DNA of 64,000 nt, from assembly GCA_014905825.1 (NCBI GenBank), contig JACGCN010000001.1, positions 4,464,001-4,528,000 of the forward strand, written 5' to 3'. The DNA is from Lyophyllum atratum. Lineage: Eukaryota > Basidiomycota > Agaricomycetes > Agaricales > Lyophyllaceae. The notes under the pieces are model-generated. The model saw nothing but the letters and a program-made list of their open reading frames with translations. It did no database searches and had not been told where the DNA came from. This document shows positions 14,301 through 26,159 of the stretch, piece after piece. The position numbers and the translations under genes are program-made. The first letter of the stretch is position 1. The number at the start of each line of letters is the position of its first letter.

Positions 14301-17300
14301 AAAGACAACAACCGCGTGTTCGAGAACAGGGCTCCTGCAGGTTCGTATCAACTCGCAGACAGCTCCCGGAACCGAGTTGCTCACGGAACTCACGCTCTCT
14401 GCCACGTTTGTTGTGCTGGCACATCGGCATCTCCCCAAACTATCTATGTTTGCTCTCGTCGACTTCTTTTGGCAACAAACTCGAGTGTCACAAGTTGGTG
14501 TCTCGCGTGAGAGAAATCTCAATAGGATCTTGCATACCCACCCACATATCACGTTAAAGATCATAGGCGAGTGTTATTACTTTCGTTATCTGTGTCAATA
14601 CCGGATGCGCCGTGATTTCTATGTTCAGAACTCCAATCCTAGGTGAGAAGACATCGTCCTCAGTTGTGGTCTAGGCGCCCACCGATGGATCATGGAAGTC
14701 ACCATGGCACAGTGATCACCATTTTCACAGACAAGCCAGCTCGACGTCGATCCTCCGCGCCCTTTCCAGGAACTACGACTGCATCTGTCATTACTTGTCA
14801 TTACCGCATCTCGAAGTTCGAAGCATCGTTGATAGAGCCTTGTAAACTTGGCCGTCCAGCGCAGCCGAATAAGCCTAAATCTGCCTAGGTCCGTTTATGA
14901 CTTGTTACCATATTCATTCTGGGAGTATTTCCGAGTTCTACGCAGACTTGGGCTCGTGATGAGACGTCAGCGACCGAGATTTCCAGTTGTGCATAGGTTC
15001 AATACGACAGAACCCCCTCACACTGCCCCCCAGCCGATCCTGCGTTACGAACGATATTTATGACGAATTTGTTCGAACGCTGTCAACGATATCGGTGAGT
15101 AAACTGTACCCAACTTGGCCGGTTCCACATCTTCACCGATAGTTATTCTTCACAGCGCAGCTGGGAAATTTGTTGCTTGAGGGGGGACGTGCATTCACTT
15201 AAACATAGTCCATCCGATCAATAGCTTCAAGAATTTCACGTTCGGATAGACGAAATCCTGGATCCATTCCGACTCGCCGTTTCTCTCTCTCTGCCACATC
15301 GCCGCACGTACACGACAATATCGTTGCCAAACACATCTTGCGCTTTCACTCCCTGCCCCTTTCGACCCAGTAACGCAGGAACATACGCATGCAGCATCCT
15401 ACAACAGTAGTCGTCCGTATACGGCCCACTGCGGGGATAGCGCGCCCCTTTTTGCTCGTTCCCAAGTTCGTACCCAAGGCCGCAACACCTTCCCTTCCCA
15501 CCCCGCGATGTTCGCACCCCCATGGGTATGTGGTATGTATCGTGTTGGTCATTGGGAAAGCCCTGGGATAGTGGAGTAGGAGTTGATGTTGAGAGGGTCA
15601 GCTGTGTATCTTCTGGGGTCGCGTCGGCGCTGGCTCGACGCTCGCACTGTGGGACGATGGGTTTGGGTCATCCAGGTGAGCTGGATGTTCCTTCAACGGT
15701 TTATGTGCCGTTGCCGATATCAGGTTCTTATTGTTTCATTCGACACAGTCCATCTATGACTCCTGTACGATGCAGAGGTCGCAGAATACGATGCCAGTGC
15801 TCAATCAACCTTTTGAGAATCTGCGTAGTACTTTCAACAGTCATTTCTTGGTCGCTGACGCGGGTAGCGATAAGAAATGCTAAAGAGCGGCGTTCCAGGT
15901 TAACGAGATCCAGAGAACAACATACACGTCACGGCATACGACGTCCTTCTCGGATGTTCGAAAGTTGGTCGATGTCATCGCGCGTATAGTGGGAGATCGA
16001 ATTTCTGCTCGGAGTGTCGTGGCGGGGAAAGGGACCTAGGAAGGGATTAATGTGGACGGCCAGCTGTATGTGTCAGGACATCGGCGTTTGAAGTGGGCGC
16101 CAGAGGACAGGCACTGCGAATTGTGTCCGGGGCTCGGCCTGTCGAGGTCAGTTGGGTGCTCTTCCTCTCGTTACTGCCGTATCAATCTTTGCATCTACAG
16201 CTCCACACGCTGGGCGAATCGCGGAAGGTAATTCCAAGGCCTAAATGGATATCCGACATACTCAGAAGATACCAGATACCAACGCTCGGCGGCCACACCG
16301 ATGGCCATATCATCAGATTTTGTGGGGTTGACGATATCAAACTTGGGTTTTGAGTATGGCAAGCCTTGACAGTCGTTATCGAACTAGGATATCGACCGTT
16401 GATGTTGGACAGTGGCGCCAGAGATAGTGCATGTGAGTAGGATGGTTGTTCATTCAATGGTACATTGATAGCAACCTCCCTGTTCAATGGCTCGATATGG
16501 GTACCGATGAAGTATATTGATTCCTGATCAACGACACCTGCGCGACACGCGAAACCGCGGAGGGTGTTCGTAAGGATGTAGGAACAGTTCGATGTCCTTG
16601 GAAGAGTAAACACGAACACTCACCGGCTAAGATTAGAAACGTTGGTTAATGGCATGGAAGACGGCGCAAACGATCTGGGCTGTCGAGTAGGAGTTTCGGA
16701 GAATGTACAGTGAGTTGGAGCTCGTGTCGTGTCTCGAGAATGATGCTTCCCGCCCGTTGCTCGATCCAGGCCCCTTGTGCCCGTCCTAAGTGGTGTCGTA
16801 CATATCGATTTGCGGACCAGCACTCCCGTGCGGCGCACTGAAAAATGTAAAAGATAGTCAGTCCCAAGGCGAAGGAATTATTCATGATTTGTACTTGGCC
16901 GTCGACGCGAATAGTGATGTCAAATGTCATACTTATAGGCACGCTTCCGAAACCACAATCGACCTGGACGTTAATTACGGGTTTCGGGTGCGATGTGGGC
17001 AGGGCGTACCTATGTCGGCGGGATCGGGCATTGTAAATAACGGTCCCTGCCCAGCTGAGATAAGTTCCTGTTGAATACGACATGTGAATTATTTTTCCAT
17101 CCACAACTTGCACCATAACTTGAACCCTTCCTTCGACCTGAGACCGTCCTGTGCAAGCCTAACTATGGCAATATCTGATACACCACAGCATCGGCCGACG
17201 TGTGTAGCGAAATCAAATGTCACTGGTATACCTTCACAATCACAATCGATGCGCCAACTGGTGAATGGAAGGCGCCGATCACGAAACCAGACGTCGAGAA

Positions 17301-17677
17301 GAGCAATTCTCCCGAGACTCTTGATGCACCGTCGTTGACAGCTTCCCGCCTGACATCCCACAGCACCATTCCCTAGTGCGCGCAGCCCTGGAAAACAAAT
17401 ATAAGTCGATGTCTTCGCTGGGCGCGTCATCTTGCTTGTTGTATCCCTGAACAAGCTCAAGGTTCTGTCTGTTTCCATGCCAGTGATGGGAGGAGGAACG
17501 AGAATTTGTGCCACATACGTCACGCCTTCGGTCGTATCCGAAGCCATCAATTCCGCATTTGGGAGGCGCGTTCCCCGGATCGGGACGTGTCGCTCGATTG
17601 GCTCTGCACCATTCTCGAATATGGAATCACAGAAGAAATGTCAAGGTGAAAAAATGTAAAAAAGGAACGACGGGCGG

Positions 17678-17684
17678 TATAAAA
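17678..17684 (+). promoter_or_regulatory. TATA-like box upstream of the PUF gene
   Basis: TATAAAA lies 126 bp upstream of the PUF start codon. It is followed by a pyrimidine-rich leader (17700-17800), as is common before fungal start codons. The assignment rests on sequence and position only. Confidence 0.4.
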
Positions 17685-17809
17685 CTCGATTTTTGGGGCA
17701 CTTTTCGTCTCTTGTATCTTGACCACGACCATCCCAATCCCCACTCCCATCTCCCGTCGTCGCCGTCGCCGTTCTCCTCTACCCCTTCGCCGTTCATTCG
17801 TTCGCTCAG

Positions 17810-20800
17810 ATGAACGCCCCTTCGTCGGACAATCCGCAGTTCCTCGCTTTCTACGACCCGAGTCCGCCACGTCGGCAGCAGCCTGCAACGCTAGCCGCGA
17901 GTATCTGGGCACCGCAACCGCAGCCATCCGAGGCGACATGGCCCAAGACCCTCGACTCGTTCTCGCGTGTTGCGGAGCAGCACGAGTTCGATAGATTGGA
18001 ATCGGCTCCTGGATGTCAAATCAGGCAAGATCGTGAGCATGATGGCTTCGTCCGGCGCGAGGATGTGTTCGGGCCCGTGCCTCCCCAGGTGTCCATGCCG
18101 CCGCCCCAGAAGCTCAGGGATGTCGGCGCAATTGGCGATGGGCGTAGGAAAGGTAGTCCTGAATTTGATGATACGGTTAGTTCCTTTTTATCTGCCTATA
18201 TGCGCGTTTTTGATACCAGGGACTTTCTTTAGCATGTAGAGCAGTTGCTTCGGACGCTGAACCTCAACTCGCCCGCCCCGACTAGGGGACCGGCGTTGAG
18301 CTTGAACCTCGACGCGTCCCCGAGCTCGCCAGACTTCTCCCCGGCCTCAGCGACGTCGTCGCTGATGACGCCTACAGATCTCTCGCCCTCGACGCGCTCT
18401 TTCGACGGCAATGCGAAGCTGCAACACTCCCCATACGAGCTCGCTCACTCGCTGCCCACGGGATACATTCAACAACAGCCGTCCCTGCTCTTCGAACACC
18501 CTTCGCCCATGCGCACCAACCCCAACGAAAACTGCATCTCTCACAGTCAGATCCACCCGCATACACTCGCCCACACGGCCCACTCCAACACATCCTCATT
18601 CTACCGCTCTTCAGCTCCCCACATAGCCTATCCACAGCCATCCTCTGTCACTACAACCAATGCGGCCCCTGGGTTTCCGTTCTTCGAGCCGTTTTCGGAG
18701 ACGCCTGCGCCTGGTTATCATGTCCACGGCCAGAACCAGAACAACGCTGCTGATGCCTCACTCGCCAACAACAATCAAAACAACACTCATAACAACAACC
18801 TATCGCTCCCCAGAATGCTGTACAACCCCAACACCCCGCCCACGTCCGCGTCCGTGTCTGCCAATGCCCGTAACCGTCTTCCTCCCATGGCCATGGACTG
18901 GCGCCTCCAGCCCCAGGGCCCGATCCCATCCAGTAATAACAACGGTGCGGATTGGCTGCTGCCTAGCTCCGGGCCTCAGGAGGACAAGTTCGAGTATAAC
19001 TCGGGCGCGGTGGGACACTTGCATTTGCAGCACGAGGAGCCGATGGGGTTGAGGACGTCGTTCGTCTACCAGCAACAGCCTCTACAGCAACACCATCAGA
19101 ACCAGCAGCACCAGCACCAGCAGATACAAGGTCATGGTCTGGGTCTCGGACTCGGACTTGGACTACCGTCTACTCCATCGATGCACGCTCACGAGGTTCG
19201 TTCCTCCTCCTCGATGCGCGTATACTCAGTCGCTAATCAATATCTTAATTGTGTTTGTATCCCACAGCCGATCAACTTTCTCTCGCTTCTACACCCGTCC
19301 TCGTCCCCGCCCTACGCAGCCTTCGTCGAGCGCATCATCCGTTCGTCGGACCAACAGGCGAGCATATTCTTGCAGCAGAAGCTCAAGGTTGCGGATTTGG
19401 AGGAGCGCGCGAAGATCGTGGATGCGATATGTGCGAGGGGGTTCGAGATGATGGCGCATCGGTGGGTCTTTCTTCCTTTTCTTCGTGCCTCTCGTTACAT
19501 TGGCTGATCGTGCTATGCACGTGGTTTAGGTTCGGAAACTGGGCGGTGCAGAGATGTCTCGAGGCAGCGTCGGTTGTGGAGGAGAGGAGGAAGTTGGTTG
19601 GGTGTATGCGGTATGTCTTTCGCTCCCTCTCCACCCCATTTTTCTCCTTCCCTTCCCTCCGTCTCTTGTCCATCCTAGCAATGACTTCATGCTGACTCGT
19701 TGCCCACAGCGGCCGCGTCGTAGAGCTCGCGACCAACTGCTACGGCTGCCACGTCCTCCAGAAGGCGCTTGACTGCGAGGAGGATATCCGGCTGCTCATC
19801 GTTTCGGAGCTGCTCCTTGGAGACCCGGCGCAGACGCTCGTGAACAAACATGCGTCGCATGTGTGGAGCAAGGTGAGTCCCTTCCTTCGTCGTAACTGGT
19901 ACGAGAACGGGCGTTGATCAGTGCTTGCGTACAGATCATGGAGCTGTCATGGACGCCGCCTGCACCGCCGATCTTTGCGTAGTACGTATTTCTCCCTTGC
20001 CGTGGGAGAGTATAGGTGTTGACGACAGGTATGTATAGCGTGAACAAGTCGCTTAAGGGCAAGTGGGCATCGCTCGCATGTCATGAGACTGGGTCGTTGG
20101 TCGTACAGGTACATCATGTCCCCATCTCTTCCTTTCCTTTCACTGATCTCTCTTTCCCCAGCACGCGTTCGAGAACCTCGAGGCTAGTGCGAAGGACGGT
20201 ATTGTTGACGAGCTTATCAATCACGGCACCCCTGTCTTCGCCGAGGTTGCGAAGAACCAGTGGGGATCGTATTGTGTGCAGCACAGTACGTCTTCACTCC
20301 CTTGGAGAGGCCCGATCTAACCTCCCCGCATATAGTCCTCGAGCACGGGTCGGATTCACACCGGGCGCAAACTTTGCAGCACCTCCTCGACGGCTTGCTC
20401 GACTTTGCCACCAACGAGCAAGGCGCGAAGAGCGTCACCAAGGCTCTCAAGGAGGGCGGGAAGGCAACGCTGGACAGAATCGTGGAGCGCATGTGTGAGG
20501 CTGCCAAGGGGTATGTATTTGTGCTCACTGTGCCTCCGTATACTGCTGATACCATTTAATGAATTATAGTTCCCGCCGGGCAATGGTTGTGGACCTGGCG
20601 TTGAGCGTGACGGGGAGCCAGCTGATCGCGAGTGTGCTGCCCACGGTACGCTCCGACTCGTGCTCTTCCTTTGCGTTTTCCGTCACTGATGTATGATGTG
20701 CACGTGTAGGCGGATAAAGACCAGCGGGCATTGCTGTATGACTGTATCCGCGGCCATATTGTTACGCTGCGCGGGTGTAAGACGGGCTCGAAGGTTATCT

Positions 20801-20957
20801 GGTTGTTGTGAGTTGTCCTGCTTCTATTGTTGGTGGTAACAGTCGCTGATTATCGGTCTTTGTGTGCAGTGATAGGATGGTTCGTTGCGGGGTTCTCCTG
20901 GTTTGAGAGTCGGGGCTTATTGGTTCTTTTCTATAGCGCGCATATTACGGATATTAG
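17810..20957 (+). CDS. Pumilio/PUF-family RNA-binding protein, 795 aa, 13 exons
   Basis: The exons are 17810-18175, 18233-19195, 19268-19461, 19530-19610, 19710-19872, 19935-19981, 20039-20108, 20162-20285, 20336-20510, 20570-20645, 20710-20807, 20870-20879 and 20937-20957; every phase closes. Residues 1-443 are low-complexity (Asn, Gln, Pro, Ser). Residues 444-795 form a PUF domain of about eight helical repeats with base-contact triads visible in segments such as FGNWAVQ, CYGCHVLQ, TGSLVVQ and WGSYCVQ. Family members bind short motifs in mRNA 3' UTRs to control decay, translation or localisation. The ending WLFDRM-RAYYGY matches the usual fungal C-terminus as I recall it, and it is only obtained by splicing through a 10-nt exon. 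Some repeats (ASHVWSK, QGAKSVTK) depart from the classic triad, so the specificity is unclear. It is probably closest to the Jsn1/Puf2 or S. pombe C6G9.14 type, which I could not check. Confidence 0.93.
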
Positions 20958-22721
20958 GATTATGAATATCTGGTTCGTTCGGGTTCGTAGTTTTGACTTT
21001 TTCGAAAGCACTTCGACCTGACTTGGTTACGGAAACTAGGCTCCCCTGGTATAGCGACACAATTGTACGTAGTTTCGACTTATTCCTGAAAGACTTGGGG
21101 CTGACTTGGTTATTTATAGTCTGCGCATTATAGGGGTGGCCCGTGCTCGCTCGCCATGTCGCATCGTTTTAATCATCTCAATCTGAACTCACCAAGCCGA
21201 ATCCATCTCAAAATTTCGTTCATCATCGTTATCAAGCAACGTTCCATCAACTGCGACCGCGCTTAAGCTGCATCGATTTCCCACCTACGTTATCCAATAT
21301 CCAATATCAATATCTCAATCCCGGAGCTCGATTTTTCATCCCTCAAACATACTCTGCATCCCAAGTCTCGCCACCGACCCTCATCCAGGAATCCCATCAC
21401 CATCCACAATATTATCATCATTCGCATCGAAGGTCGCTTCTCTCTCTGTGGTCCTACGTCTCCAGTCTTGCTCTATGATTTACAAAAAGCCGCTTCCGCT
21501 GCCACTATCGATCTCGCATATCCACCACCTGTCCAAATTTTGTCTCGCATTTTTGCATCGCATGTCCCATACCTGTACCCCATTTTTGCATCGCCATCCT
21601 TGTCATTGTTATCGTCATCCTGTCGCCTGTTTTGCTTGCTTGCCTGCTCATGTCTTGTCATCATCGTTATAGCCATCATCACCTCCTCAACACCATCATT
21701 CATCATCGTCAATCATCCCCTGCATTTTACATATCTCTCCGGGCTTTGGCCACATGTCCCATATCCTGTGTTGACCACCCAAAGCCATACCATATGTTAC
21801 CATACTTGAGCATTTGAAACCGGACTTGCTGCCTCGTCGTGATCTTCTTCTAGTTATTATAGACCCACCGATCATCCATCCCACGAACTTGCAACTACTG
21901 GTACTGTTTATATACGCACATACGTCCACTACACCCACACTCCCTATCGCTTGTTAAATGTCGTAAATGTTTCAAAAATAAAGTTGACTCCGTTGGCCAC
22001 TGGCAGTTACGAAGCACTTCTGCCAGTCTCTGCCTGTCGAATTCGAGAACTACGGGATGTATAAATGTTGTCGGACGAGTCAGACATTACTACCAAGTAC
22101 GTGGAACATTTACATGACATCGAGAGTTCACGACTCGTTCGTATTTCCGCGAACTGACTCCCGACTATCAGAATTAAAAGCATCCCGATTGTGTAGACAC
22201 ACACTCTGACCGGTAGCAACATCTCTCATCGCTTTTGCACAGCATGCAATATCATAAGTAATAGCCATATTGGATAGGAAAATCGAGCGACCATTAGTAG
22301 TGACCATCGCGCAACTGCTCTCCGACTATCGCCTGATAGCACGTTCCAAGTACGTTCTACATCTCAGAGCCTTGCCCGATTTCGTATCTTCATCTCAGGC
22401 CTCGCTTCGAACATATCTCGTACAATGTCGTTTCTGGGATGGTTGTTTACAAGGATTCGCATGGAGGTATAGATCTGACTTCGCGTGGAGCGGTAAGTCT
22501 ACCCCTCTCAAGCGGAGGTCGCGAAGTGGCACCAGGACGGCCAGTGGTCGATGACCATGCCATGAAATTGAAGGGCGAGGTGAGGAGATATATGACTATC
22601 CTTGACCAGCCCATGGAGTAAGGTCGGAGGAATCAAAAACCTCGGTCCTTATCACCGAACAGCACCTGTACTTTATGTTGTCGCCATCTATCTGTCTTAC
22701 ACCGGGCAGTGGACGGCAGTG
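20958..22721. other. Intergenic region
   Basis: This holds the 3' flank of the PUF gene and about 1.7 kb of pyrimidine- and CAT-rich sequence (21130-21800 has many ATCATC and CATCGT runs). No gene is supported. The open frames are short and change character with no splice-linked continuation. Confidence 0.55.
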
Positions 22722-23513
22722 TCAAGCCCTCCAAGTGTTCCTCCATTCCTTAATCGCATTATGAGAATGCTTTAAATCCCTGACCAGTATCCTAGGGTCC
22801 CTCATTCCTTCGACCTCACACATCACCAAGTCCACACAATTCTCGTTGACGTCGAGCAGTAACGACTGCAACTGTAAGGTCGAGCAGATCACCGTTATAA
22901 CATCTCTGAGCCACTGATCACTAACGGCCGGTTCTTTCCACACATCCAGCTGCACCGTCGTCAACGCAGGTAGCCATTCCAACGCTGGAACAGGTATTTC
23001 AGTAGGCCGGATGCGTATCCCCAAGAACCATATATTCGGGAACACAACGCCACAGTCGGCCATTTCACTGACGACGAGTCTGCTTGTGAGGAGTGATGTG
23101 ATTGTGAAGGATAAAGGGATGACCATTTTTGCCGCATCGACACCAAGATTCGGGTGTAACAAATGCGCTAGGCTTTGGACGCCGGCGCATTTCGCAAGTA
23201 TGAGCGCTGCTATTTGTGTGGGCACGTTGAGCGTAATGCAAACATTACGCACACGCTTCGTGAAGAACTCTGCTGAGCGCGCTCGCAAAGTAGGCTCGAA
23301 TCGGTGGATATAGACAAGATCGGGGGTGCGTGAAAGGTCTCCTGAGTCATCGTCGCATATAAAACGAAGGCTTTCATAGATGACATATTCCACGCGTATC
23401 TGGATGCGCTTCGACACAACAGATAGCGTCGGGGCATATCGAGGGAACGTCCGCGCAGCGCATTCGAAGATCGCGTCTTCGATCTCTGGCATGAAGTAGA
23501 ACGAGTAGGACAT
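22722..23513 (-). CDS. F-box-like protein, tandem copy 1, 263 aa
   Basis: One uninterrupted minus-strand frame starts at ATG 23511-23513. Residues 8-52 fit the short F-box-like module common in Agaricomycetes: MPEIEDAIFECAAR, then a VSKR core and RVEYVIYESL. The rest looks like weak leucine-rich repeats. An adaptor role in an SCF ubiquitin ligase is inferred from this resemblance only. Upstream, a GT-AG pair on the minus strand (23517-23568) would form a 52-nt leader intron, and it is conserved in all three copies. Copy 1 differs from copies 2 and 3 mainly in its C-terminal third (for example FLGIRIRPTEI against FLGLHIYPRDI, and an extra PAVS), so it is the most divergent member of the array. 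Confidence 0.7.
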   Translation of the reverse strand: MSYSFYFMPEIEDAIFECAARTFPRYAPTLSVVSKRIQIRVEYVIYESLRFICDDDSGDLSRTPDLVYIHRFEPTLRARSAEFFTKRVRNVCITLNVPTQIAALILAKCAGVQSLAHLLHPNLGVDAAKMVIPLSFTITSLLTSRLVVSEMADCGVVFPNIWFLGIRIRPTEIPVPALEWLPALTTVQLDVWKEPAVSDQWLRDVITVICSTLQLQSLLLDVNENCVDLVMCEVEGMRDPRILVRDLKHSHNAIKEWRNTWRA

Positions 23514-23934
23514 GGTCTAAAATCACTATCATGATCAGTATTTTTTTCAGCCAACCGGCTGAGCGAACCCTACCTGCATGCAGCAGTCTTACGACTGGTC
23601 CACTGGTTGGTTTAACGGGTGCAAAGGCGCTCTGCGTAGGAACTGACGAGACAGTGGAGAACAATCAACTCAGGGATTTGATCATACGTTTCCTTCCTTA
23701 ATAACGTTGGATGGTGGGTGCTGGAACGATGATACTGTTAGGAAAAATATGCCATGAATCACGTTTCCCGGGATTGGCCCGGGCCTATCATGTGCTCAAG
23801 GCGCTACGCAGCGGTGCTTCTGAATCTTTCTAGCCCGAGAATCATACGCAAGAGTTGTCCATCAGTTCACAGATCTCCTCGTCATCATGTCATGATCATG
23901 ATCGACTTTGTTGCATGATGGAAATAGAGAGCGT

Positions 23935-25130
23935 TCAAGCCCTCCAAGTTTTTCTCCATTCCTCGAACACATCATGGTAATACTTTGAACCCCTAACCAG
24001 TATCCTAGGGTCCCTCATTCCTTCGACCTCACACATCACCTCGTCCACATAATACTCGTTGACGTCGAGCAGTAATGACTGCAACTGTAAGGTCGAGCAG
24101 ATCACCGTTGTAACATCTCTGAGCCACCGATCGGCCAGTTCTTTCCACACATCCAGCTGCACCGTCGTCAACGCAGGTAGCCATTCCAACGCTGGAACAG
24201 GTATGTCCCTAGGGTAAATGTGTAACCCCAAGAACCATATATTCGGGAACACGACGCCACAGTCGGCCAATTCACTGACGACGAGTCACTGCTGGCGTCA
24301 TCGAGAGTTTGGCGATAAACACGGTTTAACAAACATGTTTTCTTACTTAAAAATAAATATTTTGACAAACACCTAACAGATTTCTTGAGAAACTGTCGGA
24401 AAACATGTAACCTGTTTTTCATAGGTTTGCTGCCAATAAAATAACCTTTTTCTTATTGTGTTTCCCAACGAACAGGCATTCCTTTGTTTCATACAAAGGA
24501 ATGCGTGTTTGTCAAAAAGCACACCAGGAAATCTTGTTCCTGTTTTGGTACAAACCTCCAGAAAACAGGTTACGTGTTTTCTGACTGTTTATTAACAAAC
24601 CTTTTAAGTGGTTGTCAAAAAATTATCTTGTAAGTACGAAAGCGTGTTAGCTAAACCGTGTTTGTATCCAAATTTGCCATACCGCCAGCAGTGAGTCTGC
24701 TTGTGTGGAGTGATGTGATTGTGAAGGATAAAGGGATGATCATTTTCGCTGCATCGAAACCAAGGTTCGGGTGTAACAAATGCGCTAGACTTTGGACACC
24801 GGCGCATTTCGCAAGTATGAGCGCTGCGATTTGTGTGGGCACGTTGAGCGTAATGCAAACATTACGCACACGCGTCGTGAAGAACTCTGCTGAGCGCGCT
24901 CGCAAAGTAGGCTCGAATCGGTGGATATAGACAAGATCGGGGGTGCGTGAAAGGTCTCCTCCGTCATCGTAGCATATAAAACGAAGGCTTTCATAGATGA
25001 CATATTCCACGCGCATCTGGATGCGCTTCGACACAACAGATAGCGTCGGGGCATATCGAGGGAACGTCCGCGCAGCGCATTCGAAGATCGCGTCTTCGAT
25101 CTCTGGCATGAAGTAGAACGAGTAGGACAT
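23935..25130 (-). pseudogene. F-box-like gene, tandem copy 2, split by a MITE
   Basis: The N-terminal part (24697-25130) and the C-terminal part (23935-24286) each align without a frameshift to copy 3. They are separated by a 407-bp insertion with a 3-bp target duplication. Reading from ATG 25128-25130 now runs into the element and stops at 24651 after 159 codons, so the encoded protein would lack its C-terminal half. Outside the insertion I see no further disabling change, so the insertion looks recent. If the element were spliced out as an intron the frame might still be used, but no good GT-AG pair fits its ends. Confidence 0.88.
24287..24693. mobile_element. 407-bp foldback MITE, CACTG termini, 3-bp TSD
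   Basis: The element starts CACTGCTGGCG and ends with the exact inverse, CGCCAGCAGTG, flanked on both sides by AGT (24284-24286 and 24694-24696). Paralog copies 1 and 3 preserve the empty site with a single AGT. The inverted similarity runs well beyond the 11-bp termini: an AAACACGGTTTA block occurs inverted near both ends, an AAAACAxGTAACCTGTTTT block is inverted further in, and the exact centre (24476-24504) is a 12-bp-arm hairpin. The element is AT-rich compared with its host. It has no open frame long enough for a transposase, so it is non-autonomous. The CACTG ends and 3-bp duplication fit the CACTA/CMC group best. The superfamily is inferred. Confidence 0.93.
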
Positions 25131-25373
25131 GGTCTGAAATCACTATCATGATCAACATTTCTTTCAGCCAACCAGCTGAGCGAACCCTACCTGCATGCAG
25201 CAGTCTTACGACTGGTCCACTGGTTGGTTTAATGGGTGCAAAGGCGCTCTGCGTAGGAACTGACGAGACAGTGGAGAACAATCAACTCAGGTATATTTGA
25301 TCAGTTCACAGATCTCCTCGTCATCATGTCATGATCGTGATCGACTTTGTTGCATGATGGAAATAGAGAGCGT

Positions 25374-26159
25374 TCAAGCCCTCCAAGTTTTCCTCCATTC
25401 CTCGAACACATCATGGTAATACTTTGAACCCCTAACCAGTATCCTAGGGTCCCTCATTCCTTCGACCTCACACATCACCCTGTCCACATAATACTCGTTG
25501 ATGTCGAGCAGTAATGACTGCAACTGTAAGGTCGAGCAGATCACTGTTGTAACATCTCTGAGCCACCGATCCGCCAGTTCTTTCCACACATCCAGCTGCA
25601 CCGTCGTCAACGCAGGTAGCCATTCCAACGCTGGAACAGGTATGTCCCTAGGGTAAATGTGTAACCCCAAGAACCATATATTCGGGAACACGACGCCACA
25701 GTCGGCCAATTCACTGACGACGAGTCTGCTTGTGTGGAGTGATGTGATTGTGAAGGATAAAGGGATGATCATTTTCGCTGCATCGACACCAAGGTTCGGG
25801 TGTAACAAATGCGCTAGGCTTTGGACGCCGGCGCATTTCGCAAGTATGAGCGCTGCTATTTGTGTGGGCACGTTGAGCGTAATGCAAACATTACGCACAC
25901 GCGTCGTGAAGAACTCTGCTGAGCGCGCTCGCAAAGTAGGCTCGAATCGGTGGAGATAGACAAAATCGGGGGTGCGTGAAAGGTCTCCTCCGTCTTCGTC
26001 GCATATAAAACGAAGGCTTTCATAGATAACATATTCCACGCGTATCTGGATGCGCTTCGACACAACAGATAGCGTCGGGGCATATCCAGGGAACATCCGC
26101 GCGGCGCATTCGAAGATCGCGTCTTCGATCTCTGGCATGAAGTAGAACGAGTAGGACAT
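25374..26159 (-). CDS. F-box-like protein, tandem copy 3, 261 aa
   Basis: This is an intact minus-strand frame from ATG 26157-26159, closely matching copy 2 outside its insertion and copy 1 more distantly. It has the same N-terminal F-box-like module (MPEIEDAIFECAARMFPGY) and the same Trp-rich C-terminus (EEWRKTWRA). The upstream leader intron is conserved. With copy 2 broken, copies 1 and 3 are the only members that could make full-length protein. The function is unknown beyond the inferred F-box-like adaptor role. Confidence 0.7.
   Translation of the reverse strand: MSYSFYFMPEIEDAIFECAARMFPGYAPTLSVVSKRIQIRVEYVIYESLRFICDEDGGDLSRTPDFVYLHRFEPTLRARSAEFFTTRVRNVCITLNVPTQIAALILAKCAGVQSLAHLLHPNLGVDAAKMIIPLSFTITSLHTSRLVVSELADCGVVFPNIWFLGLHIYPRDIPVPALEWLPALTTVQLDVWKELADRWLRDVTTVICSTLQLQSLLLDINEYYVDRVMCEVEGMRDPRILVRGSKYYHDVFEEWRKTWRA

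Larger units (their letters stand above)
8383..17677. other. Gene-poor region with degenerate open frames
   Basis: No confident gene was found over about 9.3 kb. Several frames of 80-160 codons occur on both strands (for example 14075-14557 plus, and 17089-17550 and 16646-17116 minus), but they do not link into an exon chain with a known domain. On the minus strand, 16646-17550 contains two weakly similar segments, each with a V/I-D-C...P-V/I-x-x-T-F-D pattern, which may be remains of one duplicated gene. Repeats at 10281-10530 and 11341-11359 are listed separately. Confidence 0.45.

Noticed and set aside
15236..15523. 95-codon minus-strand frame with a protein-like centre
   Set aside because: It lacks splice-linked neighbours and a recognisable family, so I did not call it a gene.
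20870..20910. PUF protein ending RCGVLLV by reading through the last intron
   Set aside because: A consensus intron starts at 20880, and splicing it restores the RAYYGY ending usual for the family.
23569..23664. N-terminal coding exon added to the triplicated F-box-like genes
   Set aside because: The frame begins with TTG after an in-frame TGA and has no ATG, so it was kept as leader sequence in the model.
24287..24693. MITE read as a PIF/Harbinger or hAT element
   Set aside because: The target duplication is AGT, not TWA and not 8 bp, and the ends are CACTG.
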